From assembly GCF_001305575.3 (NCBI RefSeq), contig NZ_CP012373.2, positions 3,110,261 through 3,174,260 on the forward strand: DNA of 64,000 bases, in the 5' to 3' direction. Of the stretch, positions 55,595 through 63,310 are shown one piece after another. A program made the translations under genes and the position numbers. Under the pieces are notes generated by a model that was not told where the DNA came from, did not search any database, and worked only from the letters and a program-made list of their open reading frames with translations. The stretch comes from Beggiatoa leptomitoformis (lineage in GTDB: Bacteria; Pseudomonadota; Gammaproteobacteria; Beggiatoales; Beggiatoaceae). Within the stretch, counting starts at the first letter, position 1. Each line of letters opens with the position of its first letter.

Positions 55595-56335
55595 TTACCG
55601 CATGACAACCCGAAAACCCAAACCACTGCCACGGGTTTGTGGTTTGTTCCAATCCCGATATGCACAACGGATTAACGTTGCATCGTATTTCCAACCGCCT
55701 GCACGTACCATCCGCAGAATCTGGCTATCTTCTAGGGATTCTCTTCCGTCATCTACCTGATACGGTAAAGTAAATTCAGGATTATCTTTATCTGTTCCCC
55801 ATACGGTACTTATCCATTCCCACGTATTACCCGCCATATCAAACACGCCATAAGGACTTTTACCCGCAGGATAATGTGTAACGGCGGTTGTATCACCGAC
55901 TTGATTGGCAAAATTGGCAAGGCTTGCGTCGGGTGCTTGATTTCCCCATGGGTATAAACGTTTATCTGTTCCCCGTGCGGCTTTTTCCCATTCGGCATCG
56001 GTTGGTAAAGAAACGCCTGCCCAACGACAAAATGCCATGGCATCTTGCCATGTCACCCAAACAACGGGATGCTGTTCTTTCCCTTCAGGAATGCCCGATA
56101 GCCATAATTTATCGTGGTCTGCCCATGTGTAATCTGTTTGTGCTAAAAAAACACCCCATTGTGCATTTGTCACAGGGTAGCGACTGATGCGATAGTCGGG
56201 TAGATACACTTGATGTTGTGGTTGTTCAACCTGTTGCGCCCACGCAAATTGTGCGGCAACTGTATCAGTTGCCACATCGGTTCCCATCCAAAACACGCCT
56301 GCGGGAATCGTTACCCAGTCAAATTGTTTAAACAT
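55595..56335 (-). CDS. FGE/SUMF1-fold protein of the radical SAM cassette
   Basis: A 246-residue single-domain protein with the FGE-sulfatase fold: IPAGVFWMGTD, YRISRYPVTNAQWGVFL, VVWVTWQDAMAFCRWAG, LPTDAEWEKAARG, YPWGNQAPDASLANF, AGNTWEWISTVWG and LGFRVVMR. In the copper-site region it reads LIRCAYRDWNKP: the cysteine equivalent to the second FGE cysteine is present, but the first is missing, so it is not a standard sulfatase activator. It may act like the wider EgtB/PvdO group or as a ligand-binding fold. It starts 7 nt behind the radical SAM gene. Confidence 0.82.
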   Translation of the reverse strand: MFKQFDWVTIPAGVFWMGTDVATDTVAAQFAWAQQVEQPQHQVYLPDYRISRYPVTNAQWGVFLAQTDYTWADHDKLWLSGIPEGKEQHPVVWVTWQDAMAFCRWAGVSLPTDAEWEKAARGTDKRLYPWGNQAPDASLANFANQVGDTTAVTHYPAGKSPYGVFDMAGNTWEWISTVWGTDKDNPEFTLPYQVDDGRESLEDSQILRMVRAGGWKYDATLIRCAYRDWNKPQTRGSGLGFRVVMR

Positions 56336-56342
56336 ATTGTTA

Positions 56343-57365
56343 TTAGTGGTCAGTATGGCGAGCGATTAAAGGTACGTATTCACCTAATAAATCAGGTTTA
56401 AGTTGTGTGATATAGGGGGTTAGTAAATTAAAATCTTGGGTTAAATTGTACTGTCTAATCGCTTCGCGGATTTCGGGACGATAATCAGGATGTATCGTGT
56501 AGTCTCCACCACTAAAAGCGTTACTTTCTGTCCATAAACCTGTATAAATCGGGACATTAAATTCGCGGGCTTCTGCAATAACTTCAACAACACTTTGAAT
56601 ACGAACAGGTTTATAGTTATGTATTCTAAAGGCTTCAGCCAGAGGTGTCCCTTTTGCGGCGTAAACAGGGTTGAGATAAATCACCAGTTCTACGCCATGC
56701 TGTTGGCAAATATTGGCTAAATATTCAATGCTGGCAACGGCTTCACTGATGCCTTCTTCTTCAGTCATGGTTGGACTGGGTTTTAGGAGAACGTAGCAGG
56801 TTAAACGCACGCCTAATTCACCCAATAGTTTTACTTTGCTTTCAAAGTTCTTTTTCCGAATGCTTTTCTTCAGAATGACTTCACGTAAGTGGTCGTCTTG
56901 GGTTTCAAAACCAATGGTGACATCAATTTTAGGAGTCGTAACCCGTTGGCGAATATGTTGAATGATATCGACAGAAATATATTCGGGGCGGGTTTCTAGG
57001 GAAAGGACTTCTAAAGCGGTTAATTCACGAGTGCGTTCAAGTAGATAATCCATTGCCTCCGCAGGAAAACGACTTTGGTCGATAATAGAGCCTTCGTTAC
57101 CAACGGAAAATTGTTGAAAGCTAGATAAGCTATCGGCAAACTCACTGAAAACCCAGTCTATTTGTTCTTTGATACTGTCAGCAGATAGACTGTCGGGATG
57201 GGATTTAACGGGTAAATTGCAATAAGTACATTGAAATTGACATTTTTGCGCGTAAAAGGACACAACTAAATCTTTGAGTCCTAAAAATTTGCGCTTACCC
57301 ATATAAATAGGGCGAGTAGGTGGGGTTGTTTTAATGTTAAAAGAGCTATCTACTAAGTCAGGCAT
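56343..57365 (-). CDS. Radical SAM enzyme, Elp3-like group
   Basis: A 340-residue radical SAM protein. The [4Fe-4S] cluster motif CxxxCxxC uses C42, C46 and C49 (CQFQCTYC). The TIM-barrel has SVGNEGSI, LSLETRPEYIS and IDVTIGFETQDDHLRE, the latter two like Elp3/MiaB-type SAM-binding strands; there is no TRAM or acetyltransferase domain. The reaction is unknown; no clear precursor peptide is visible nearby. It heads the cassette with the FGE-fold gene (7-nt gap), which suggests that the two proteins act on the same substrate. Confidence 0.8.
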   Translation of the reverse strand: MPDLVDSSFNIKTTPPTRPIYMGKRKFLGLKDLVVSFYAQKCQFQCTYCNLPVKSHPDSLSADSIKEQIDWVFSEFADSLSSFQQFSVGNEGSIIDQSRFPAEAMDYLLERTRELTALEVLSLETRPEYISVDIIQHIRQRVTTPKIDVTIGFETQDDHLREVILKKSIRKKNFESKVKLLGELGVRLTCYVLLKPSPTMTEEEGISEAVASIEYLANICQQHGVELVIYLNPVYAAKGTPLAEAFRIHNYKPVRIQSVVEVIAEAREFNVPIYTGLWTESNAFSGGDYTIHPDYRPEIREAIRQYNLTQDFNLLTPYITQLKPDLLGEYVPLIARHTDH

Positions 57366-57452
57366 TTATTTTCTCCATTTCTACTCAGTGTATAACAACG
57401 CAAAGTGGTTGGTTTGTATAGATAGGTTTGTCTAAAACAGTTGTGGTTTATT

Positions 57453-57526
57453 GTTTAAATCAGAAGTTATTAAAATCACGCTATCATTTTTAACATACTG
57501 TTAATTCTAATAATTCTGATTTAGAC
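57453..57526. repeat. GTTTAAATCAGAAG/AATTCTGATTTAGAC inverted-repeat element
   Basis: GTTTAAATCAGAAGTTATT at the left faces AATAATTCTGATTTAGAC at the right, a 74-bp inverted repeat with an AT-rich centre. It is the best-preserved pair of this family in the window. Confidence 0.65.
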
Positions 57527-57599
57527 TGTTTTTTATTTTAGAAAATGGAAACAGGCTTGGCGTGGCGGTATTCGTGTTATCCAAGCGGTTTACTTATTA

Positions 57600-57637
57600 A
57601 AAAGACCTACTGAGTTTACCAACTAAGTAAGTCTTTT
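57600..57637 (-). terminator. Terminator of the ATP-grasp/alpha-E gene
   Basis: AAAAGACCTACTGAGT and ACTAAGTAAGTCTTTT form a 16-bp stem with two mismatches; on the minus strand it ends in TTTTT. It lies 54 nt past the stop codon at 57692. Confidence 0.85.
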
Positions 57638-57691
57638 CATGATACTACGGTGGATAAAATGAATTTATTCTCTTTATCTATTAATCAGATT

Positions 57692-60361
57692 TTACAGTTC
57701 ATTATCTTCATGTTCTGCTTCTAATTTTACTAATTGTCGTGGTTGTTCTGCATGGCTGAAATAGCTATTTGTTATCGCATCAGATAATGCAGGTATTAAA
57801 TGCCACAAACGGACAAGCAATTGGTCTAAATCTTTACGGAAGCCATCCACAAAAATCGCTAGTGCGTCAACATCAGCCAAACGAACTTGGGTTAAGGCTT
57901 CTAAGATAACGCGCTCTTCTGCTGCTCTGTAGGGCGTGTCATCGCCATTTCTTAGTGTCGCTATAAAATTGGATAATTGTTCCAATTGATAGCCAATTGA
58001 ACGCGGATTTAATTCATTTTGCAACAATAATTCTAGGGTCGCATTGACTTGTAAATAAGAACGGTAACGACGGCGATAAGTCAATAAGCTATCTGTCACA
58101 ACCAATAAATTTTCTAGTAAGACGGCTTCATCTTCATTAACCGTAGAAAGGGTTGCACGAAGGAGTTGTCCTGTGTTGTAACAACGTTCTAGCCGTCGTC
58201 CAATAATCAAGAATCGCCAACCTTGACCATGTGTCATGCTTTCTACACTCAATCCTTCTAAAGCAGAAAGCCATAAGATGATGTTATCTAGCACTTGTAA
58301 GGCTTCATTAATCTCTTTAGGGGCTTGTTGTTGCAAGCGGTTGAGTTCATCTTCTATCGCACTGAACACACGCCACATATCAGGCGATAATCGGTCACGG
58401 GTTGAACGAGCGGCATTTAGCAGGAATTGTAACGTGGAGGCTAAACTCCCCGCACGATTGCGGTCTAAAAAGACGGAAAGTAATTCTTCACGTGGATTGT
58501 CTAAGCGTTGTTCCGCACCTTCCCCCACAAAACCGGGTAAAGTTTCGGTTAAATACGTAACAGCACGTAATAAACTGGGTAACGCTGGATGATTTTTAGT
58601 GCTGACAAAATCATAAGGGTCGGCTAAATAGAGTAATACCGCACGCAGTAAACGAATAACCCCTTCTGCCCGCTCTGCATAACGCCCCAACCAAAACATA
58701 TTTTCTGCAACCCGACTAGGCAGTTCACCTTGCCCATGCCCTTCAAAAATGACCAGTTTCTTTTTAGTTTCAGGGATGAGCGTTAATTCTCTTTCAGGCT
58801 CGGAGGCGATAACCCATGTATCTTTACTTAATCCCCCACTTTGCGCGGATACAACAGGGCTATCTGCACTGGCTGCAACGCGGGTTAAACCACCGGGCAT
58901 AACCACATAGTTATTCTCATTCGTCACGAGGAAACTACGTAATACTAATTGTCGTGGTTCAACATGTCCGTTGACTAAGACAGGGGTTGTGGAACGAAAA
59001 ATCTCTTCTCCCCCCACATACCAATTTGGTTGGGCAAGAATTTGAGCGCGAAGTAAATCGCGTTGTTTACTACTGAGCAGTCGCCCACGGACAGACACAT
59101 GTCCCGGTGTATTTGCAATGCGTTTAATAACTAATTTATCAATATTTGCTAACACGTGATTACAGGCTGTTTTATCTCCACACCACCACGTTTGTGGTGA
59201 AGGAATATCTAACTCTTCCCCTAAAAAGTATTTTGCTAAATTAGGTAAAAAAGCATATAACCCAGCGTTTTCTAACACACTACAGCCCAATGGATTGGCA
59301 AGGCTCACGCCGCCCATCCGCACTGCTTGCGTCAACCCCGCAACGCCTAGATAAGAATCAGGACGTAACTCCAACGGATCACAGGCACTGTCATCAACGC
59401 GACGGAGAATAACATCAACGGGTTGTAAACCATCTAAGGTTTTTAGTGCAACTTTTCCATCACGAACCGTTAAATCTGCACCTTGTACAAGGGTATAGCC
59501 CAAATACTTGGCTAAATACGCATGTTCAAAATACGTTTCATTTGCAGGACCGGGCGTTAAAACCACAATGCGCGGGTCTTCATGTGGGGACATGCTCGCC
59601 AATGTTTGGCGCAACGTGCGGAAAAAGAGCGCGAGGCGATGGACGTGAGAATCACGGAATAAACTGGGCAAAATACGCGAAATAACCAAGCGGTTTTCTA
59701 GCGCGTAACCCGCACCTGAGGGAGCCTGCGTGCGATCAGCAATTGCCCAAATTTCACCCGTAGCAGAACGGGCTAAATCCACGGCATAAAGCGGTAGTCG
59801 ATGACGTTTAGGGAGAGAAACCCCCACAATTGCACGTAAAAAACCGGGATGCGAAGCGACAAGCTCCACAGGTAATAAGCCTTTACGTATGGTATCGCGC
59901 GCGCCATACAAATCAGCCAATAACAAACTCATCAATTCCGCACGTTGAATCAATCCCCGTTCAATATGTCCCCATTCCTCACTAGAAATTAAATGCGGAA
60001 TTGGGTCAAGTTGCCACGGGCGATCAAGTCCTTGTGGATCACCATAGACATTATAAGTCACCCCATTATCACGCAATAAACGCCGTCCTTCTTGCCAACG
60101 ACGTTCTAACTCATCATGTCCCATTGCATGAAGTGAGTTCATCAAATATTGCCAATGTGGGCGGATTTGTTTCGTACCCGCGCACATTTCATCATAACTA
60201 CCCGACAACATCTGATAGGTTTGGAGAATATCCTCTACTACAGGGTCTTTTACGGGTGCTGGCGTCAGATTGGAATTAGCGTTTTGCATAATGTCCTGTT
60301 TTGGTTTGTCAATCGCTAAATTTTCTGTTTTGCTAACATCAGTAACAAGCCGTAGGCTCAT
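57692..60361 (-). CDS. Fused circularly permuted ATP-grasp and alpha-E domain protein
   Basis: An 889-residue protein. Residues about 50-540 are the circularly permuted type 2 ATP-grasp unit (DUF404/DUF407): PSGAGYALENRLVISRIL, RVDDSACDPLELRPDSYLG and KLVIKRIANTPG are its signatures. From about 560 a helical alpha-E domain (DUF403) follows, starting SRVAENMFWLGRYAERAEG. The two halves are separate neighbouring genes in many bacteria and a fusion in others. The proteins are thought to form an amide or peptide ligase with transglutaminase partners; none is adjacent here. An AT-rich N-terminal extension of 45 residues is not conserved. Confidence 0.87.
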   Translation of the reverse strand: MSLRLVTDVSKTENLAIDKPKQDIMQNANSNLTPAPVKDPVVEDILQTYQMLSGSYDEMCAGTKQIRPHWQYLMNSLHAMGHDELERRWQEGRRLLRDNGVTYNVYGDPQGLDRPWQLDPIPHLISSEEWGHIERGLIQRAELMSLLLADLYGARDTIRKGLLPVELVASHPGFLRAIVGVSLPKRHRLPLYAVDLARSATGEIWAIADRTQAPSGAGYALENRLVISRILPSLFRDSHVHRLALFFRTLRQTLASMSPHEDPRIVVLTPGPANETYFEHAYLAKYLGYTLVQGADLTVRDGKVALKTLDGLQPVDVILRRVDDSACDPLELRPDSYLGVAGLTQAVRMGGVSLANPLGCSVLENAGLYAFLPNLAKYFLGEELDIPSPQTWWCGDKTACNHVLANIDKLVIKRIANTPGHVSVRGRLLSSKQRDLLRAQILAQPNWYVGGEEIFRSTTPVLVNGHVEPRQLVLRSFLVTNENNYVVMPGGLTRVAASADSPVVSAQSGGLSKDTWVIASEPERELTLIPETKKKLVIFEGHGQGELPSRVAENMFWLGRYAERAEGVIRLLRAVLLYLADPYDFVSTKNHPALPSLLRAVTYLTETLPGFVGEGAEQRLDNPREELLSVFLDRNRAGSLASTLQFLLNAARSTRDRLSPDMWRVFSAIEDELNRLQQQAPKEINEALQVLDNIILWLSALEGLSVESMTHGQGWRFLIIGRRLERCYNTGQLLRATLSTVNEDEAVLLENLLVVTDSLLTYRRRYRSYLQVNATLELLLQNELNPRSIGYQLEQLSNFIATLRNGDDTPYRAAEERVILEALTQVRLADVDALAIFVDGFRKDLDQLLVRLWHLIPALSDAITNSYFSHAEQPRQLVKLEAEHEDNEL

Positions 60362-60743
60362 TAATTAAGACAGCAATAAATTGTCAGAAAATGGGGTGAA
60401 CCACTGATCATCTTAAAAACCACCTGAACCCATTGTTAAGTATAATCAGTTGTATTCGGTTTTCGTCCATGAATGAGTGGTCTATAAGCATACTACAGAG
60501 TAAGGACTCAACTCTATAAGTAACACCCGAAAACCCACACACACTACCTGACTAATAAAAATACTTACCCATAAACAGCACAATGATTTTTCAATTATTT
60601 ACAAATAATGGTGATTTTAATTCAAGCCCCCATATAAAATAGGTCTGTCATTGTCTTAGCGATACAATGACAATTGCGTGAGGATATTCCCCACAACTCA
60701 AGTAGCGTTAGTTCTATCAAACCAACATTGACACAAGGAAATA
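60362..60743. other. Divergent promoter region of the ATP-grasp and livK genes
   Basis: 382 nt without a gene. The right half contains a -10-like TATAAAAT at 60633-60640 and, just behind it, the 9-bp palindrome listed separately. The left half holds the promoter for the minus-strand gene. No RNA gene seen. Confidence 0.5.
60646..60672 (+). promoter_or_regulatory. 9-bp inverted repeat in the livK leader
   Basis: TGTCATTGT and ACAATGACA are perfect inverted copies with a 9-nt spacer. The element starts 6 nt behind a TATAAAAT sequence and 98 nt before the livK start codon, the place of an operator or leader hairpin. Confidence 0.5.
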
Positions 60744-61871
60744 ATGCAGATGAAACCACTTAATCAACTTTTTAAAACCAGCCTACTCATGGCTGCAATG
60801 GCAATCGTCCCTTTTTCTACCCCCTCAATAGCCGCTGATCAAATCACCATCGCCGTTGCTGGACCTATTACAGGACAATACGCAACCTTTGGACACCAAA
60901 TGAAAGCTGGGGTAGAAATGGCGGTTGCTGATTTAAATAAAGCAGGTGGTGTATTGGGTAAACAACTAAAACTGGAAATAGGCGATGATGCTTGCGACCC
61001 TAAACAAGCGGTAGCCATTGCCAACCAGCTCGCCAATAAAAAAGTCGCATTAGTAGCAGGACATTTCTGCTCAGGCTCATCGATTCCCGCCTCCAAAGTC
61101 TATAATGAAGAAGGCGTTATCATGATTTCCCCCGGTTCAACCAACCCCAAACTAACTGAAGATGGATTATCTAACGTTTTCCGCGTATGCGGACGAGATG
61201 ATCAACAAGGGGCAGTCGCAGGCGAATACCTAGCGAAAAAATATGCCGAATCCAAAATTGCTATCCTCCACGACAAAAGCGCGTATGGCAAAGGTCTTGC
61301 TGATGAAACCAAAAAGGCACTAAACGCAGCAGGCAAGCAAGAAGTCATGTACGAAGCCATTACTGCCGGTGAAAAAGACTACTCTGCTATCGTCTCCAAA
61401 CTGAAAAAAGAACAAATTGATGTCGTTTACTTAGGCGGTTATCACACAGAAGCAGGCTTAATTATCCGCCAAATGCGTGACCAAGGCATGTCCACCATAC
61501 TCGCGGCTGGCGATGCACTCATGACTGACGAATTCTGGTCAATCACAGGCACAGCAGGTGAAGGGACACTCATGACATTCAGCCCAGATCCTCGCAAAAA
61601 CCCCATTGCCGAACCCATTGTTACTGAATTCCGCGCCCAAAAAATTGAACCCGAAGGTTACGTCCTATACAGCTACGGTGCCGTACAAGCATGGGCGCAA
61701 GCCGTAGAAAAAGTAGGTAGCACTGATGCGAAGAAAGTAGAAGCCGCTTTACGTGCTGAAACCTTCAAAACCGTTTTAGGTGACATCAGTTTCAATACAA
61801 AAGGTGATGTAAACGCCCCCGGTTATGTATTTTACGAATGGAAAGACGGCAAATACGAATACGTAAAATAA
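60744..61871 (+). CDS. Branched-chain amino acid ABC transporter binding protein (LivJ/LivK-like)
   Basis: A 375-residue periplasmic binding protein. A signal peptide (to about residue 30, PSIAA) precedes the type I fold: ITIAVAGPITGQYATFGHQMKAGVEMAVADLN, VAGHFCSGSSIPASKVYNEEGV with its conserved cysteine pair, MISPGSTNP, and YLGGYHTEAGLIIRQM. The ligand is probably leucine, isoleucine or valine, or a related amide. No permease or ATPase genes flank it. An AAGGAAATA sequence is a good ribosome-binding site. A terminator follows. The wobble base is mostly C, like topA and dprA. Confidence 0.9.
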   Translation: MQMKPLNQLFKTSLLMAAMAIVPFSTPSIAADQITIAVAGPITGQYATFGHQMKAGVEMAVADLNKAGGVLGKQLKLEIGDDACDPKQAVAIANQLANKKVALVAGHFCSGSSIPASKVYNEEGVIMISPGSTNPKLTEDGLSNVFRVCGRDDQQGAVAGEYLAKKYAESKIAILHDKSAYGKGLADETKKALNAAGKQEVMYEAITAGEKDYSAIVSKLKKEQIDVVYLGGYHTEAGLIIRQMRDQGMSTILAAGDALMTDEFWSITGTAGEGTLMTFSPDPRKNPIAEPIVTEFRAQKIEPEGYVLYSYGAVQAWAQAVEKVGSTDAKKVEAALRAETFKTVLGDISFNTKGDVNAPGYVFYEWKDGKYEYVK

Positions 61872-61897
61872 CCTGCTAATAAAACTAGTTATACAAC

Positions 61898-61930
61898 AAT
61901 GGCTCGTTATATACCATGCGAGCCATTTTC
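61898..61930 (+). terminator. Terminator of the livK-like gene
   Basis: AATGGCTCG and CGAGCCATT form a perfect 9-bp stem followed by TTTC, 26 nt past the stop codon. It lies inside a false upstream extension of Rpn copy 2. Confidence 0.8.
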
Positions 61931-61966
61931 TATAAAACCTACTTAAAACCTTTAAACAACAAAAGA

Positions 61967-63019
61967 ATGCCGACGCTGCACGACAAAGGCTACAAGAAGC
62001 TATTTTCCAACAAAGTCTTTTTTCGCCAACTACTAGAATCTTTCGTACCAGAACCTTGGGTACAAGACATAGACTTTGAAACTTGTGAACGCCTAGACAA
62101 ATCCTTTATTACCGACCACTACAAAGAAACCGAAAGCGACTTAATTTACAAAGTAAAATTTAAACAACAAGAAGCCTACATATACGTTCTCCTAGAATTT
62201 CAATCTTCCGTCGTTTGGTTTATGGCATTGCGCGTTCTACACTATCTCTGTAGCTTCTGGCTAGATTATGCAGAAAGTCGCCCCCCTGTAAAAAAACTAC
62301 CGCCAATATTTCCAATTGTTCTTTACAGCGGGAATAAACGCTGGACAGCCGCAACAGAGCTACAAAACCTCTTAGCACATCCTGATTTATTAAAAGCCTA
62401 CACTCCCGACTTTCGTTACTTCAAAATTGCTGAAAATGAATATCCACAAGAACGACTGCTACAGATTCAGAATTTAGTCTCCACTTTATTCCTAGCAGAG
62501 ACTTATCCGCATGATATGGAATTACTCAAATCGCAAGTGTTAGCATTATTTGAAGATAAAACCGATAAAGAAGCGGCTTCATTATTTCTCAACTGGTTTA
62601 TACAATTAGTTGTATATAACAAACGAGAATTAAGTGATTATCAGACATTAGAAACCATTTACCATGACAAACTGGAGGCAAGAACCATGTTAGAACATGC
62701 AATGGACAAAGAACGTCAACGGTCTTTTTTACTGGGAAAGACGGAAGGACTTGAAGCGGGGATTGTTCAAGGAGTTAGACAAGGAATTACACAGGGGATT
62801 ACACAAGGGATTACGCAAGGGATTACGCAAGGAATTGTACAGGGCAAAGCGGAAACATTAATGCGTTTATTAGAAATACGCTTTGGTCAATTAACAGAGA
62901 ATCAGCAAGCCCGTTTGTATCAATTAAATCCTGATGAATTAAATCAATTATTGTTTAAACTTTTTCAAACAAAAATTGATTCACTAGCGGATTTTTGGCA
63001 AGAAATTGATAGGCACTGA
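61967..63019 (+). CDS. Rpn-family PD-(D/E)XK nuclease, copy 2
   Basis: A 350-residue Rpn-family nuclease almost identical to copy 1 at 41.8 kb. D58, E77 and Q79 are conserved. The main difference is in the C-terminal GIxQ repeat (nt 62759-62842): seven units here, five there, a 24-nt length change in a 12-nt unit. Only a handful of other base changes were seen, for example Asn versus Asp at codon 143 (PNFRY/PDFRY). Homology stops at the ATG and near the stop codon, leaving no flanking repeats. The start is set by the point where both copies agree. In-frame upstream sequence (61916) runs through the livK terminator. Confidence 0.9.
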   Translation: MPTLHDKGYKKLFSNKVFFRQLLESFVPEPWVQDIDFETCERLDKSFITDHYKETESDLIYKVKFKQQEAYIYVLLEFQSSVVWFMALRVLHYLCSFWLDYAESRPPVKKLPPIFPIVLYSGNKRWTAATELQNLLAHPDLLKAYTPDFRYFKIAENEYPQERLLQIQNLVSTLFLAETYPHDMELLKSQVLALFEDKTDKEAASLFLNWFIQLVVYNKRELSDYQTLETIYHDKLEARTMLEHAMDKERQRSFLLGKTEGLEAGIVQGVRQGITQGITQGITQGITQGIVQGKAETLMRLLEIRFGQLTENQQARLYQLNPDELNQLLFKLFQTKIDSLADFWQEIDRH

Positions 63020-63033
63020 TTCTAACTGGAGTC

Positions 63034-63100
63034 GTACAAGATAAAACCGAAACGTCAATATGCCTTGGTCAATTAACAGAAAACCCGCTTGTCTTATCAA
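63034..63100 (+). pseudogene. Decayed C-terminal fragment of a third Rpn gene
   Basis: Directly behind copy 2 the DNA reads GTACAAGATAAAACCGAAAC and then CTTGGTCAATTAACAGA, which align with the copy-2 segments coding VQGKAET and FGQLTEN with a short deletion between. The translation VQDKTETSICLGQLTENPLV shows the relation. It is too short and altered to be functional. Confidence 0.7.
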
Positions 63101-63310
63101 CCACGTCATTTAAGATGCTCTTCTCCTCACATAATTAAGGCTAACTTTTCCTTTAGAATAGACACAAAATTATCCACAACACGTCTTTATTTCTGGTTTT
63201 TTCCGTCAGCCAGTTGCATAACGGGTTCTACAGTAACTTGAATTAATCATAAACAATAGTTTTAGATGTTTTATCCGCCATAAAAAACTTTTTTTCAGGA
63301 GCATTCTTGC
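63101..63310. other. Leader region of rsmH without mraZ
   Basis: About 210 nt that hold no gene I recognise. In most gammaproteobacteria mraZ would lie here. AT-rich sequence near 63150-63290 probably contains the promoter of the division/cell-wall cluster. Confidence 0.5.

Larger units (their letters stand above)
57366..57691. other. Intergenic region upstream of the radical SAM gene
   Basis: 326 nt with no gene. It contains an inverted-repeat element (57453-57526), a smaller hairpin CTTGG/CCAAG near 57557-57583 and the terminator of the ATP-grasp gene (57600-57637). The promoter of the radical SAM cassette should lie near 57370-57450. No small precursor-like frame stands out. Confidence 0.5.

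Noticed and set aside
61916-61966. 17-residue extension of Rpn copy 2
   Set aside because: It begins inside the terminator hairpin of the livK-like gene and has no counterpart in copy 1.
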